Shown: positions 18,158 through 26,596 of the stretch, piece by piece | Numbering within the stretch: position 1 is the stretch's first letter | Layout: each line of letters begins with the position of its first letter | Source: JAJRTA01 sp965603125 | GTDB taxonomy: Bacteria > Zixibacteria > MSB-5A5 > GN15 > FEB-12 | DNA length: 64,000 nt | Assembly (NCBI GenBank): GCA_965603125.1 | Contig: CBFDBU010000002.1 | Span: forward strand, 62,001-126,000 | Direction: 5' to 3' | The notes under the pieces: generated by a model | The model's database searches: none | What the model was told of the DNA's origin: nothing | The model's input: the letters and a program-made list of their open reading frames with translations, nothing else | Position numbers and translations under genes: made by a program

Positions 18158-18206
18158 TTGGCTGTTCAGAAATTGAGCAGTCTGCCGATAGATTAAGGGA
18201 GATGAT

Positions 18207-18521
18207 TTGGACTATTACTGGCCCGTACTGATGACGGGTGGGCAGGATGCCTCAGGAGGCGGCGCTTTTACGCTGGTATGGTTCGGACTGATTTTCGTCC
18301 TGATGTACCTCCTCCTGATACGCCCACAACGGAAGAAACAGAAGGAGCATCAAAGGCTCCTGGGCGAACTGAAAAAAGGCGACAGGGTTGTGACCTCCGG
18401 CGGCATGTTCGGGACCATATTCGCCATCGACGACGAACGAAGCCGCGTCATTTTGAAAATCAATGACGCCACCAAACTGGAGTTTCTCAAGTCGTCCATT
18501 GCCGCCAAGGTAGAAAAGTAG
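18207..18521 (+). CDS. yajC: Preprotein translocase subunit YajC
   Basis: 104 residues with a TTG start preceded by AAGGGAG. A single membrane helix (about residues 20-40) ends with 'LLLIRPQRKKQKEHQRLL', the family signature. A soluble tail follows with 'LKKGDRVVTSGGMFGTI'. YajC joins SecD/SecF at the Sec translocon, but secDF does not follow here; def comes next 14 bases later. The gene is therefore probably at the head of a translation operon rather than a yajC-secDF unit. Confidence 0.92.
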   Translation: MDYYWPVLMTGGQDASGGGAFTLVWFGLIFVLMYLLLIRPQRKKQKEHQRLLGELKKGDRVVTSGGMFGTIFAIDDERSRVILKINDATKLEFLKSSIAAKVEK

Positions 18522-18535
18522 TATAAGGAGCAACC

Positions 18536-19051
18536 GTGGCTGAGCGGCGGATCGTCACTTACGGCGACCCGGTATTGCGGGAGACTTCCGAACCGGTTGA
18601 CAAGATCAGCCAGGAAGTAAAAGATTTAGTGTCCGACCTTACGGACGCTCTGAAAAAGGCCAGGGGTCTGGGACTTTCAGCGGTCCAGATCGGTGTCTTG
18701 AAACGCGTCTTCATTGTCGACCTAACGGCGGTCGACCTGACGGAGACCCTCAGGGTTTTCATCAATCCGGAGATTGTTGAAACCAGCGGCGAAGTTGAAA
18801 TGGAGGAGGGGTGTCTTTCATTTCCGGGGATTTATCGGAAGATTGTTCGACCCTCGCATGTAAGAGTGAGAGCGACAGATCTCGACGGTAATGAATTTGA
18901 AATCGCCGCCAGCGGCCTTGTGGCCCGTGCTATGTTGCACGAGTACGACCATCTTGAGGGCAAACTGTTCATTGAACGCATGTCACCGATAACTCGTACC
19001 CTGCTGAAGGGCCGTTTACGAAAACTGGCCAGGGATTCGCGAGCCGCCTGA
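18536..19051 (+). CDS. def: Peptide deformylase
   Basis: 171 residues with a GTG start after AAGGAG. All three family motifs are present: 'GLGLSAVQIG' (motif 1, here with Ser-Ala-Val in place of Ala-Ala-Pro), 'EGCLSF' with the Cys iron ligand, and 'HEYDHLEG' with two His ligands and the catalytic Glu. It removes the formyl group from nascent proteins. Fmt, the enzyme that puts the formyl group on Met-tRNA, is encoded next (80 bases on), the usual def-fmt pairing. Confidence 0.95.
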   Translation: MAERRIVTYGDPVLRETSEPVDKISQEVKDLVSDLTDALKKARGLGLSAVQIGVLKRVFIVDLTAVDLTETLRVFINPEIVETSGEVEMEEGCLSFPGIYRKIVRPSHVRVRATDLDGNEFEIAASGLVARAMLHEYDHLEGKLFIERMSPITRTLLKGRLRKLARDSRAA

Positions 19052-19131
19052 GTCCGGCTCCGCTGTCCCCCGTTCTTTTCCCGCCGCCGTCGCATGTGAC
19101 CGACGCGCCCGGTTCACGGCTGACATACTGA

Positions 19132-20085
19132 ATGAAGATTGTTTATATGGGTACGCCGGAGTTTGCCTGCAAACCCCTGCTGGCGCTGCACGAAAGCAGA
19201 CATGAGATCGCGATCGTAGTCACCGGTCTCGACAAACGTCGTGGGCGGCGAGGGGAGCCGCGCGCCACCGATGTCCACTGCGTTGCCGGGGAGCTGGGGT
19301 TGCCTGTGCTCACGCCGAAGTCGCTCCGGAGCGAGCAGTTGTACCAGGAGCTGCGCGCCTGCCGGCCGGACCTGATCGCGGTGGTGGCCTTCCGCATCCT
19401 GCCGGAGCGGCTGTTCAGTCTGCCCGAATTCGGCGCCGTCAATATCCACGCCTCCCTGCTGCCGAAGTATCGCGGGGCGGCTCCCATCAACTGGGCCCTG
19501 ATCAACGGCGAGAGGGAAACCGGGCTGACCAGCTTTTTCCTGAACGCCAAGATCGATACCGGCAACATCATTCTCCAGGAAAGGACGGCTATCGGCGAGG
19601 ATGAGAATTGCGATTCCCTTCGCGCCCGCCTTTCGGAGATGTCGGGTCCTTTCCTGCTCAGGACTATTGATCTGATCGAGCAGGAGGGATTCACGCCGAC
19701 GCTCCAGGATGAGAGCCGGGCCACGCCGGCGCCCAAAATAGGACCGCTCGACGCGCTGATCGATTTTGGTCTCCCCGCCGCCAGGGTCAGGGATTTCGTG
19801 CGGGGGCTGTCCACCAGGCCCGGCGCCTACACCTGGTTTCGGGGCAAGAAAGTCAAGATACTCGTCTGTCGGAAAGCCGAGACGAGTGTCGCCGCTGCCG
19901 GCAGGCCAGGATCTGTGATCCCGGCCGGAGGGCAGCTTGTAATCCGGTGCGCAGACTCTGCCGTCGAGGTTCAGAGTCTGATACCGGAAGGTAAGAAAGC
20001 CATGGATGGCAGGTCTTTTGTCAACGGCTTCCGGCCGCAGGCAGCGGAGCTATTCGGGGAGCCGGTCCAGGGCATTAAGGAGTAG
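19132..20085 (+). CDS. fmt: Methionyl-tRNA formyltransferase
   Basis: 317 residues, normal family length. 'KIVYMGTPEFA' starts the formyl-transferase Rossmann domain. 'NIHASLLPKYRGAAPINWAL' contains the catalytic Asn-His and the SLLP motif, and 'ETGLTSFFLNAKIDTGNI' carries the catalytic Asp. The C-terminal OB-like domain (about residue 205 on) binds tRNA. It uses 10-formyl-tetrahydrofolate. It is followed after two bases by the RNase G gene, so the two are co-transcribed. Confidence 0.96.
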   Translation: MKIVYMGTPEFACKPLLALHESRHEIAIVVTGLDKRRGRRGEPRATDVHCVAGELGLPVLTPKSLRSEQLYQELRACRPDLIAVVAFRILPERLFSLPEFGAVNIHASLLPKYRGAAPINWALINGERETGLTSFFLNAKIDTGNIILQERTAIGEDENCDSLRARLSEMSGPFLLRTIDLIEQEGFTPTLQDESRATPAPKIGPLDALIDFGLPAARVRDFVRGLSTRPGAYTWFRGKKVKILVCRKAETSVAAAGRPGSVIPAGGQLVIRCADSAVEVQSLIPEGKKAMDGRSFVNGFRPQAAELFGEPVQGIKE

Positions 20086-20087
20086 AA

Positions 20088-21623
20088 GTGAAAACGGAGA
20101 TCTTAGTTAATTCAACCGAATACGAAACCAGGGTGGCTGTTCTTGAGGACGGCAAGCTTGTTGAACTACACGTGGAACGACCGGACACCGACCGGATGGC
20201 CGGTGATATATACAAAGGTGTAATCAAGACCGTTCTCCCGGGGATGCAGGCGGCTTTTGTCGATATCGGCTTTCCCAAGGCGGCCTATCTGCACTCGTCC
20301 GATGTCGGCAAGGTTTACACGCGGCATGGGGACTCGGAAGACATCGAGGAAGAATCGCCGGCTGATATCGTCCGCAAGCGGCGTCGGGCCGGGATCGAAA
20401 CGGTTCTCAAACGCGGCCAGGAAGTACTGGTACAGGTTATCAAGGAACCGATATCCACCAAGGGACCGCGGGTGGCGACCGAGATATCAATCCCGGGCCG
20501 GTTCGTGGTCTTGGTTCCCGATGATGACCATATCCGGGTCTCAAAGCGGATTTCGGACTGGGGTGAGAAGAGACGGCTCAAAAAGCTGCTGGCCCCTCTG
20601 CGGCCAGAGGGTTTCGGGCTGATAGTCCGGACCGAGGCGGAAGGGGAAAAAGAACCGGTCTTCGCAGCGGATATCAAAAGAGTGATGAAGCTCTGGGGCA
20701 AGCTGAGAAGGAAAGCCGACAGTTCACCCGCGCCGGCCCTGATCCACAAGGAAGCGGAAATGACCGTCTCCAAGATCCGGGACATTTTTACCAACGATGT
20801 GGAACGGCTGGTGATCGATAATCGGGCCGACTACAAGATGATCCGCAGCTACTCCCGGCAGGTAGCTCCCGACCTGAAGGACAGGGTCGAACTCTACAAG
20901 GGTGCTCTGCCGTTGTTTGACCAGCACGGGCTGGAGCCGGAGATCGAGAAGATGCTGGAACGCAAGGTCTGGATCAGGAAGGGAGCCTACCTGATAATCG
21001 ATCAAACCGAGGCGATGGTCACGATTGACGTCAACACGGGCCGTTTTGTGGGTGGCAAAGACCACGAGCGGACAATCCTCGAAACCAACCTGTCCGCGGC
21101 GCGCGAGGCTGCCCGTCAGATCAGGCTGCGTGATATCGGCGGTTTGATCGTCTGCGACTTCATCGACATGTACAGCCGCGAGAACCGCCGGAAATTGTAC
21201 GAGGAGTTCCAGCGTTGCTTCGTGCGCGACCGGGCCAAGAGAGCCATCAATCCCGTGACCGACTTCGGCCTTCTGGAAATGACCCGGGAGCGGATCCGCC
21301 CCTCGCACATGCACGTCCTGTCTGAACCCTGTCCGTACTGCTCCGGTATCGGGCGCGTCCCGTCGAAGAAGACTATGGCCACCAAGATCGAGCGCTGGTT
21401 CATGCGCGCCAAGGCCGACCGGCAATACACCAATTTCCACCTGGTCATCAGCCCGCTGGTGGCGGAAGCGATGGTCGACAACGGGACCGATCGCGTCTCG
21501 CGGCTCATGAGAGCTCACCGGTTCAAAATCAACGTGATTCGGGATACGACCCTTCCCGTGCAGCAATACAAGGTCTACAACGCCGTCACCAACGAGGAGA
21601 TCTCGGACAAGTATGTGGCATAA
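20088..21623 (+). CDS. rng: Ribonuclease G (Rne/Rng family)
   Basis: 511 residues, which is RNase G size without the long C-terminal scaffold of RNase E. The GTG start follows fmt by two bases with AAGGAGT ahead of it. An S1-like RNA-binding region lies at residues 38-130, with 'KTVLPGMQAAFVDIG'. Catalytic Asp motifs are 'MVTIDVNTG' and 'GGLIVCDFIDM'. 'CPYCSGIG' is the zinc-link Cys pair that joins subunits. It cleaves single-stranded RNA in 16S rRNA maturation and mRNA decay. Confidence 0.95.
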   Translation: MKTEILVNSTEYETRVAVLEDGKLVELHVERPDTDRMAGDIYKGVIKTVLPGMQAAFVDIGFPKAAYLHSSDVGKVYTRHGDSEDIEEESPADIVRKRRRAGIETVLKRGQEVLVQVIKEPISTKGPRVATEISIPGRFVVLVPDDDHIRVSKRISDWGEKRRLKKLLAPLRPEGFGLIVRTEAEGEKEPVFAADIKRVMKLWGKLRRKADSSPAPALIHKEAEMTVSKIRDIFTNDVERLVIDNRADYKMIRSYSRQVAPDLKDRVELYKGALPLFDQHGLEPEIEKMLERKVWIRKGAYLIIDQTEAMVTIDVNTGRFVGGKDHERTILETNLSAAREAARQIRLRDIGGLIVCDFIDMYSRENRRKLYEEFQRCFVRDRAKRAINPVTDFGLLEMTRERIRPSHMHVLSEPCPYCSGIGRVPSKKTMATKIERWFMRAKADRQYTNFHLVISPLVAEAMVDNGTDRVSRLMRAHRFKINVIRDTTLPVQQYKVYNAVTNEEISDKYVA

Positions 21624-21797
21624 AAGGCAAACCGCAATCGCAAAAATCTCCCTGCGTGGCTCTGGAGGTGCGCCTGCCGTTCCGAAGGGCCGGCGTTGCC
21701 GGACGGTCGAATGGTCCAAGAAAAACCTTGCCGAGGGTCAGCAATTTGACCACATTGCAGCGTACGATAGGAAGCGTTTTTCAAATGGATCAGGGCT

Positions 21798-22436
21798 ATG
21801 ATTGATTCTCATCGAATGGGTCGGGAGATTGAGATCAAGCTAAATCTCGACTCCTTTACCAATTACCTCAAGCTGCTTGGCTTTTTGGGCCAGATCGAGC
21901 GGGAAGAACGCCATCAAAACGCCTTTTTCGACACCGAGGACCGCAAGTTGGCTGAGGCCGGCTGGGCGCTACGGGTGCGGGCGGAGGACAATCGCGGGCT
22001 GGTAACGATCAAAAGCATCGCCACCCGGTCGGGAGCCGCCCTCATCCGGCAGGAAATGGAGGCTGAGATATCGCGTGCGGAAGCCTTTGACTGCCTGGCC
22101 CTCCAGCGGGACGTGATGAGCTTTCCCGTCGTTCCCATAGACTACCTGAAAGACAAACTGGGCGAGTTGACACTGATGGTGCTGGTCAAGTTCGAAAACC
22201 TGCGGCAGAAGAAGTTCTTCAAGATATCCGACCATACGTACGTGTTTGAGATTGATAAAACTGAATTCGGGGACGGCTCGGTTGACTACGAGCTTGAGGT
22301 CGAACTTCCCGATACCGACCGATTGGAAACAGTCGATGACGCCTTGCGCAAGATGTTCTCCACGCTTGCCATTCCTTTTGAGCACCAGACCGACAGTAAG
22401 TTCGCCCGCGCCCTGCAGCGGGCGAAGATATATTAA
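21798..22436 (+). CDS. CYTH-domain protein (class IV adenylate cyclase / ThTPase-like)
   Basis: 212 residues. 'GREIEIKLNLD' is the ExExK signature of CYTH tunnel enzymes. Alternating charged strands follow ('WALRVRAEDNRGLVTIKS', 'YELEVELPD'). The fold hydrolyses or cyclises triphosphates with a divalent metal, and members include CyaB cyclases, thiamine-triphosphatase and inorganic triphosphatase. Several Arg, Lys and Glu of the tunnel are seen, so it is probably active, but the substrate is undetermined. The true start may be the second Met (21816, MGREIEIK), which is the more typical N-terminus. Confidence 0.82.
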   Translation: MIDSHRMGREIEIKLNLDSFTNYLKLLGFLGQIEREERHQNAFFDTEDRKLAEAGWALRVRAEDNRGLVTIKSIATRSGAALIRQEMEAEISRAEAFDCLALQRDVMSFPVVPIDYLKDKLGELTLMVLVKFENLRQKKFFKISDHTYVFEIDKTEFGDGSVDYELEVELPDTDRLETVDDALRKMFSTLAIPFEHQTDSKFARALQRAKIY

Positions 22437-22482
22437 CCCGGGGCTGATCTTCCTTGTGAGGCTTCTCTACTGATCGCATGAC

Positions 22483-22540
22483 GGACGCAGAGCGTCCAAG
22501 AGAGGCACGTTGTGCCCATTCCCACGCGGAGCATGGGAAC
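22483..22540. repeat. Cluster of three short hairpins
   Basis: Three stem-loops follow each other: GGACGC-AGA-GCGTCC (22483-22497), GGCAC-GTT-GTGCC (22504-22516) and TTCCCA/TGGGAA around CGCGGAGCA (22519-22539). The third shares its loop sequence with the hairpin at 6058-6080. No T-run follows, so they are not typical terminators, although they lie 3' of the CYTH gene. Confidence 0.55.
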
Positions 22541-22662
22541 GAGGAGAGAAAAAGCATTGACAACGACCTTTTCACAGGTAACCGCAGTCGAAGGGTAACA
22601 CTTAATGCCGAACCGATCCCACCGCAAGCGGATGGGACACCCGGCGTCAGGCGTCCCTGCTT

Positions 22663-22815
22663 GAGGGCTTATTGAAAAAGGTACTCCAAGGGGTGGCGTC
22701 GGGTGTCTCTGCCCGACGCTTCTATGGATTCGTGTTACTGCCAGGCAGAGACGCCTGGCAGCACCAGCATCAATGCTTCGGCGGCTGACTACTGTAACTT
22801 TTTCAACAGGCCCTT
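22663..22815. repeat. MITE-like element bounded by 18-bp inverted repeats
   Basis: The left end (22663-22680) and the right end (22798-22815, inverted) match at 15 of 18 positions around TTGAAAAAG. Inside are two 8-bp stems: GCGTCGGG/CCCGACGC (22696-22719) and TGCCAGGC/GCCTGGCA (22739-22760). Each has a GTCTCTG/CAGAGAC loop in opposite orientation, so the halves are inverted copies whose stem bases differ in a compensating way. There is no open reading frame. The size (153 bp), the inverted ends and the copies of the end motif elsewhere suggest a non-autonomous mobile or REP-type element. It fills most of the 391-base gap before ytfJ. Confidence 0.5.
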
Positions 22816-22827
22816 GACGAGAGGTGG

Positions 22828-23247
22828 CTACTTGTCGGTCTCTGTCTCTTCGGCCTGAGGCTCGTCGTCCTTGTCGTCTTTCTCGGATGTCTCTGACTTG
22901 AACTTGTCTTTCCACTTGGCGAGCTTCTTGGCCAACCCGGGTATGGCGTCGACGATTCCTTCCCACTTCCCCTTGGCCACGGGGAGAATCCGTACGGCGT
23001 CTTTGTCCATGATAATGAACGCGGTCGGCTCGATCCTGGCGCCGCCGCCACCGCCGCCACCGAATTCACCGGTCTTGTCACCCTCCTTCTGGCCCCCACC
23101 GGCCCCGAAACCGAACGATATTTTCACTACCGGTATAACCGTCCTGTCCCCGACCGTCACCGGCTCCCCAATTACGGTTTCGGTCCTGGCGACCTCCTTG
23201 AGTTCACCGACAACGCCTTTGAGAATGTCTACTACATTGTTAGCCAT
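22828..23247 (-). CDS. GerW/YtfJ family protein
   Basis: 139 residues. 'TVIGEPVTVGDRTVIPVVKI' followed by 'SFGFGAGGG', a Gly-rich loop, and 'ARIEPTAFIIMDKDAVRILP' match the YtfJ/GerW family (PF09579). The C-terminus is a long charged tail rich in Lys, Asp and Glu. The family is named from Bacillus spore proteins but also occurs in non-spore-forming bacteria, where its role is unknown. It overlaps the upstream DUF2953 gene by eight bases, reproducing the ytfI-ytfJ pairing. Confidence 0.85.
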   Translation of the reverse strand: MANNVVDILKGVVGELKEVARTETVIGEPVTVGDRTVIPVVKISFGFGAGGGQKEGDKTGEFGGGGGGGARIEPTAFIIMDKDAVRILPVAKGKWEGIVDAIPGLAKKLAKWKDKFKSETSEKDDKDDEPQAEETETDK

Positions 23248-23896
23248 CCTGGTCTCCTCTCTTCTTTCCTATCGCCAACTTCACGATCTGTCTTAAGGGA
23301 AGGCCCGCCACCAACACCAGTGAGCGGTACAGCAGCAAATACAGCGGCAGGGCCACCGAAACACGGGCGCTCCCGGACAGCGACGGTCCGGTCCAGTCGG
23401 GTGTGAATCGCACCCGCCCGACAACCGCGGGGGCCGCCGCCAGGGCTGCCTGGTAATAACCGAAGGCCTGGCCGGTTAGATCGGGTGCGGCAAAGCCGCC
23501 TTTGATCTCTGCCTCCAAGTGTTCGATAATCAGTGATCTCAGGACACCCACAGCATAGCCGTACAGCCCCTTACTGCACTCAGGCAGAATACGGAGGATA
23601 TCTCGCAGCGGTCGTTTCCGCCCGGGTTTCCGGGGAGGTTGTTCAGACGGCGACTTTTTCTCAGGTTGCTCGGGCTTCCTTGCTTTCTTCTCGTCAAGCG
23701 GTGACGAACTGACCCGGAACCCGAGCACTCTCACCGACCGTACTCTGCGGAGGTAGTCATACTCCCGGCCGGTTCTGCCCAGTCCCACAAACAGGGATCG
23801 CCTGTCGCCGCCCAACTCAAAGCGCACCCGAAGGCGGAGTAGGAGTATTGCGGCAAGCAGCAACGCGATTATGACAATTGTGCCGGTCACATACAT
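23240..23896 (-). CDS. DUF2953 (YtfI-like) membrane-anchored protein
   Basis: 218 residues from the ATG at 23896. One membrane helix at residues 3-23 is followed by a strand 'LRVRFELGGDRRSLFVGLG'. A basic Pro/Lys linker comes next (about residues 70-95), then a domain with 'EAEIKGGFAAPDLTGQAFGYYQAAL'. That last pattern (…G.G..DP..TG..YG……) is the DUF2953 core. The gene is joined to the ytfJ-like gene, as in Bacillus. The biochemical function of the family is not known. Confidence 0.75.
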   Translation of the reverse strand: MYVTGTIVIIALLLAAILLLRLRVRFELGGDRRSLFVGLGRTGREYDYLRRVRSVRVLGFRVSSSPLDEKKARKPEQPEKKSPSEQPPRKPGRKRPLRDILRILPECSKGLYGYAVGVLRSLIIEHLEAEIKGGFAAPDLTGQAFGYYQAALAAAPAVVGRVRFTPDWTGPSLSGSARVSVALPLYLLLYRSLVLVAGLPLRQIVKLAIGKKRGDQDG

Positions 23897-24112
23897 TGTA
23901 TCGGCTTCCAGATAGCAGGACGTAATGGTGCTCGTCTGAGCTCCAAATATACGGTCTATTTCTGATTGCCGATACGATTTTCTTGCGCACTTCGATGCCA
24001 CATACGTCCTTGACAAAGAGACTTGACAAGGCGGGAACACAACGGCGAAATTGCAATAAACAGAAAGGTTAGTTAGTGCAGGTCGAAGAAACTGTAACCA
24101 AAGGAGGCGATT

Positions 24113-24853
24113 GTGCGTACGCGACTGTTTATCTTAGGGTTAGTTCTGTTTGCCGGGCTTGTGCTTTTCTCCTGCACCGAGAAGAATATCTATAACAGTT
24201 GTCCCAATCACTCCGTCTGCGTGTCTGGTGAGGTGCTGGCGTGGTTCTGTGGCGTGCGTGATGGATACAATCCCACGCCCGAACCACGATATACGGTCGC
24301 GACTGGTAAGAAGGCAATAGTCCGGTTCGTCAGCATTGGTGGATCCACATTTGCTATTGAGACAGACGACTCATCGTCATTTGAGACATGGATCGAGCGG
24401 GGCGTCTATAACGTGGTCATCGAAATCGGGCATGCACACCCCTTTACACTCCAACACGTTCAGATCGCAGGTGATACAGCATTGGAACTCAATACTCTTT
24501 ACGAGTATTATACATCGGATACTGTTGACTTCTGCTTCTTCTATCCGGATGCCGGCGATTCCCTCGGTAAGGAGGCTGAGCTGGCGCACATTCTCCCCTT
24601 GCGAAGGGAACTGTGGCGATTGATCGATTTCACGCGCGCTCAGCGCGAAGTATACGTCAGCCCTTACACTCACTATGCCGATGTACGCTACCGAATTCCG
24701 TTAGAGCCGGGTTGTCAGGCGTGGGAGGCCTACGAGCAGGCTGAGTTGGTCAAATCCTGGTTGGGTGGCTTTCCAGAGAGCTTCTATGTGAGTCTCGATT
24801 TCTGCATATGCATGTGGGCTCCCCGCCTACAGCCCCATCGCCTCCCACATTAG
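24113..24853 (+). CDS. Hypothetical lipoprotein
   Basis: 246 residues. The GTG start follows a strong AAAGGAGG. The leader 'MRTRLFILGLVLFAGLVLFSC' ends in a lipobox (LFSC), so Cys21 is probably lipidated. The mature part is beta-rich with several Cys and matches no family I know. A run 'TYEYYTSDTVDFCFFYP'-like strand lies mid-protein. Its last nine codons overlap the 3' end of the convergent DUF885 gene by 27 bases. The ending 'MWAPRLQPHRLPH' reads like a chance extension, so the original C-terminus may have been lost. Confidence 0.6.
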   Translation: MRTRLFILGLVLFAGLVLFSCTEKNIYNSCPNHSVCVSGEVLAWFCGVRDGYNPTPEPRYTVATGKKAIVRFVSIGGSTFAIETDDSSSFETWIERGVYNVVIEIGHAHPFTLQHVQIAGDTALELNTLYEYYTSDTVDFCFFYPDAGDSLGKEAELAHILPLRRELWRLIDFTRAQREVYVSPYTHYADVRYRIPLEPGCQAWEAYEQAELVKSWLGGFPESFYVSLDFCICMWAPRLQPHRLPH

Positions 24854-26536
24854 GGCCGGAGGAATAGAGCCTTCGGCCAGAAGGGCGTCGTGGAAACCGG
24901 CCAGTGAGAACGCGTCGCCGTCGCGCGCCATAGCCGCCTCCCGGAGTTCCATGATCGCCAGCTTACCTATCAGGTAAGACATTTGATAAGCAGGGGACAG
25001 TGTGTAGCGACGGACTTCCGTGCGGATATACTGTCTGCCCGACTCACTGGTGATACCCAGGGCGTCGATCATCCAGTCGACACACTCCTGGTAGCTGAAC
25101 TGCCCCGTGTGGAGTTTGACATCGGCTACGATCCGGGCGGCGCGAAACCTGATCCCCCCCAGTGTTCCCAGCCACTGGACCGGGTCTTCGGAGCTGTAGA
25201 GTCCATGATGGTAGACTTCTTCCTCGCAGTAAAGCGCCCAGCCCTCGATCATCATGATATTGAATTGCCATTTTCGAACCGGGTCTTCGTTCCTCCCGGC
25301 CAGTTGCAACTGCAGGTGATGTCCGGGAAAAGCCTCATGGACAACCGAGCTTCTGAACCCTCGCCGGTGAATATACCGGTAGCGGGCCTCAAGTTGTTGT
25401 CGGTCGATATCCTCCGGGACAGGACGTACATAGAAGTATCCATGCTGCACGCTGTCGAAAGGACCGGCGGGCTGGTAGGCGATGCTACTGATCATGGTGC
25501 GCAGGAACGGCGGCGTCTCGATGACCGTGACGGGGGCTATGTCCTCTGGAATGGTCACGAAGTCGCTGCGCTCGAGGAACACCTGCACCTGTCTTACCTC
25601 CCAGTTGTAGTATTCGAGAATGTCGGCCCCGCTGAAGTGAGCCGGCACGAAGACCGAGTCCTGACCGTTCTGGTGGTGGTTTTCGAGATAGGCTTCTTGT
25701 TCGGCGTAGGCGACCTGTGACTGCTCAAGTAACGCCTCGCCGAGTTTCAGCAGCGAGTCGGAGCCGTACGTCAGGAAATACTCGTGACTCAGCTTGTAGT
25801 CGAAGTTCTTCCTGCCGATAGCGAACTCGGTCGGCGACCCCGGTTCAAGCTCAGAGAGATAGAGGGCGAAATCATTCATCGCCTCACGGGCGCGGGTGGA
25901 GGCTTGGAGAATCTCGTCGGCCTGGTCAGGGAACTTGCTCATAAGTTCACCTGCGACCTCCCGGTAAAACTGCTGACCTGACTCCAGAGACTCAAGGGCA
26001 GCCTCGATGTACACCGGCGGGGGTTTCTTGAGTCTCTTTCGGGCAGTGGCTAAAAGCCCCGGAACAGCCTTCATCCGGGAGACAATAGCCACCCGCTTCT
26101 CGTGCAGGGGAGCGTGGCCGGAAAGCAGGAGGAAGTAGATGCCGTTGATTGCCTCATCGACATACAGTTGCGGCGATTTCCTGTGCCACTGAATCCTCTG
26201 CAGATTGAGAAGGGCAATATCCACGTTGGCTTTCACCAGCTTGTAGTTTATCCGATCGTGACGGGGAAGGTCGGCCTTCTTGTATCGGAAGAGCTTTTTC
26301 TCGTAACCCTGGAGTTTCTTGATCATGCTCTTGACGGACTTGGAAGAATAGTCGGCCAGGTGGAAATCGTAGGCGTGAATACCCATCTCGGTTGACCTGA
26401 CCGGGTAAAACGATTGAAGGCTCTCCAGAACATCATGACAGAGCTTGTCGAACTTGTCGTCCGCCGACAGGGAACCGGCGGTAATACAGATAAGAACGAA
26501 TGTCGCGACCAGTGTTGTAAATACCTTACGAAACAT
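24827..26536 (-). CDS. DUF885 family exported protein (putative HExxH metallopeptidase)
   Basis: 569 residues. The ATG at 26536 has a strong AAGGAGG upstream and begins a signal peptide (cleavage near 'LSA-DD'). The family hallmark 'HEAFPGHHLQLQ' (HExxH-type, zinc) lies near residue 390, with 'GWALYCEE' downstream supplying the usual Glu. The ending 'AYQMSYLIGKLAIMELR' is also typical. DUF885 proteins are thought to be periplasmic or lipoprotein metallopeptidases. The length is normal. It is a single gene, not in an operon. Confidence 0.85.
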   Translation of the reverse strand: MFRKVFTTLVATFVLICITAGSLSADDKFDKLCHDVLESLQSFYPVRSTEMGIHAYDFHLADYSSKSVKSMIKKLQGYEKKLFRYKKADLPRHDRINYKLVKANVDIALLNLQRIQWHRKSPQLYVDEAINGIYFLLLSGHAPLHEKRVAIVSRMKAVPGLLATARKRLKKPPPVYIEAALESLESGQQFYREVAGELMSKFPDQADEILQASTRAREAMNDFALYLSELEPGSPTEFAIGRKNFDYKLSHEYFLTYGSDSLLKLGEALLEQSQVAYAEQEAYLENHHQNGQDSVFVPAHFSGADILEYYNWEVRQVQVFLERSDFVTIPEDIAPVTVIETPPFLRTMISSIAYQPAGPFDSVQHGYFYVRPVPEDIDRQQLEARYRYIHRRGFRSSVVHEAFPGHHLQLQLAGRNEDPVRKWQFNIMMIEGWALYCEEEVYHHGLYSSEDPVQWLGTLGGIRFRAARIVADVKLHTGQFSYQECVDWMIDALGITSESGRQYIRTEVRRYTLSPAYQMSYLIGKLAIMELREAAMARDGDAFSLAGFHDALLAEGSIPPALMWEAMGL

Positions 26537-26596
26537 GAATCCTCCTTGGCAATTTGATCGGCATATTAAGCAAAACCGCAAGGCATGGCAAGCTTC

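Noticed and set aside
20724..21719. 331-codon minus-strand frame under rng
   Set aside because: Antisense to RNase G catalytic motifs; its composition (Asp, His and Val-rich) is typical of a shadow frame.
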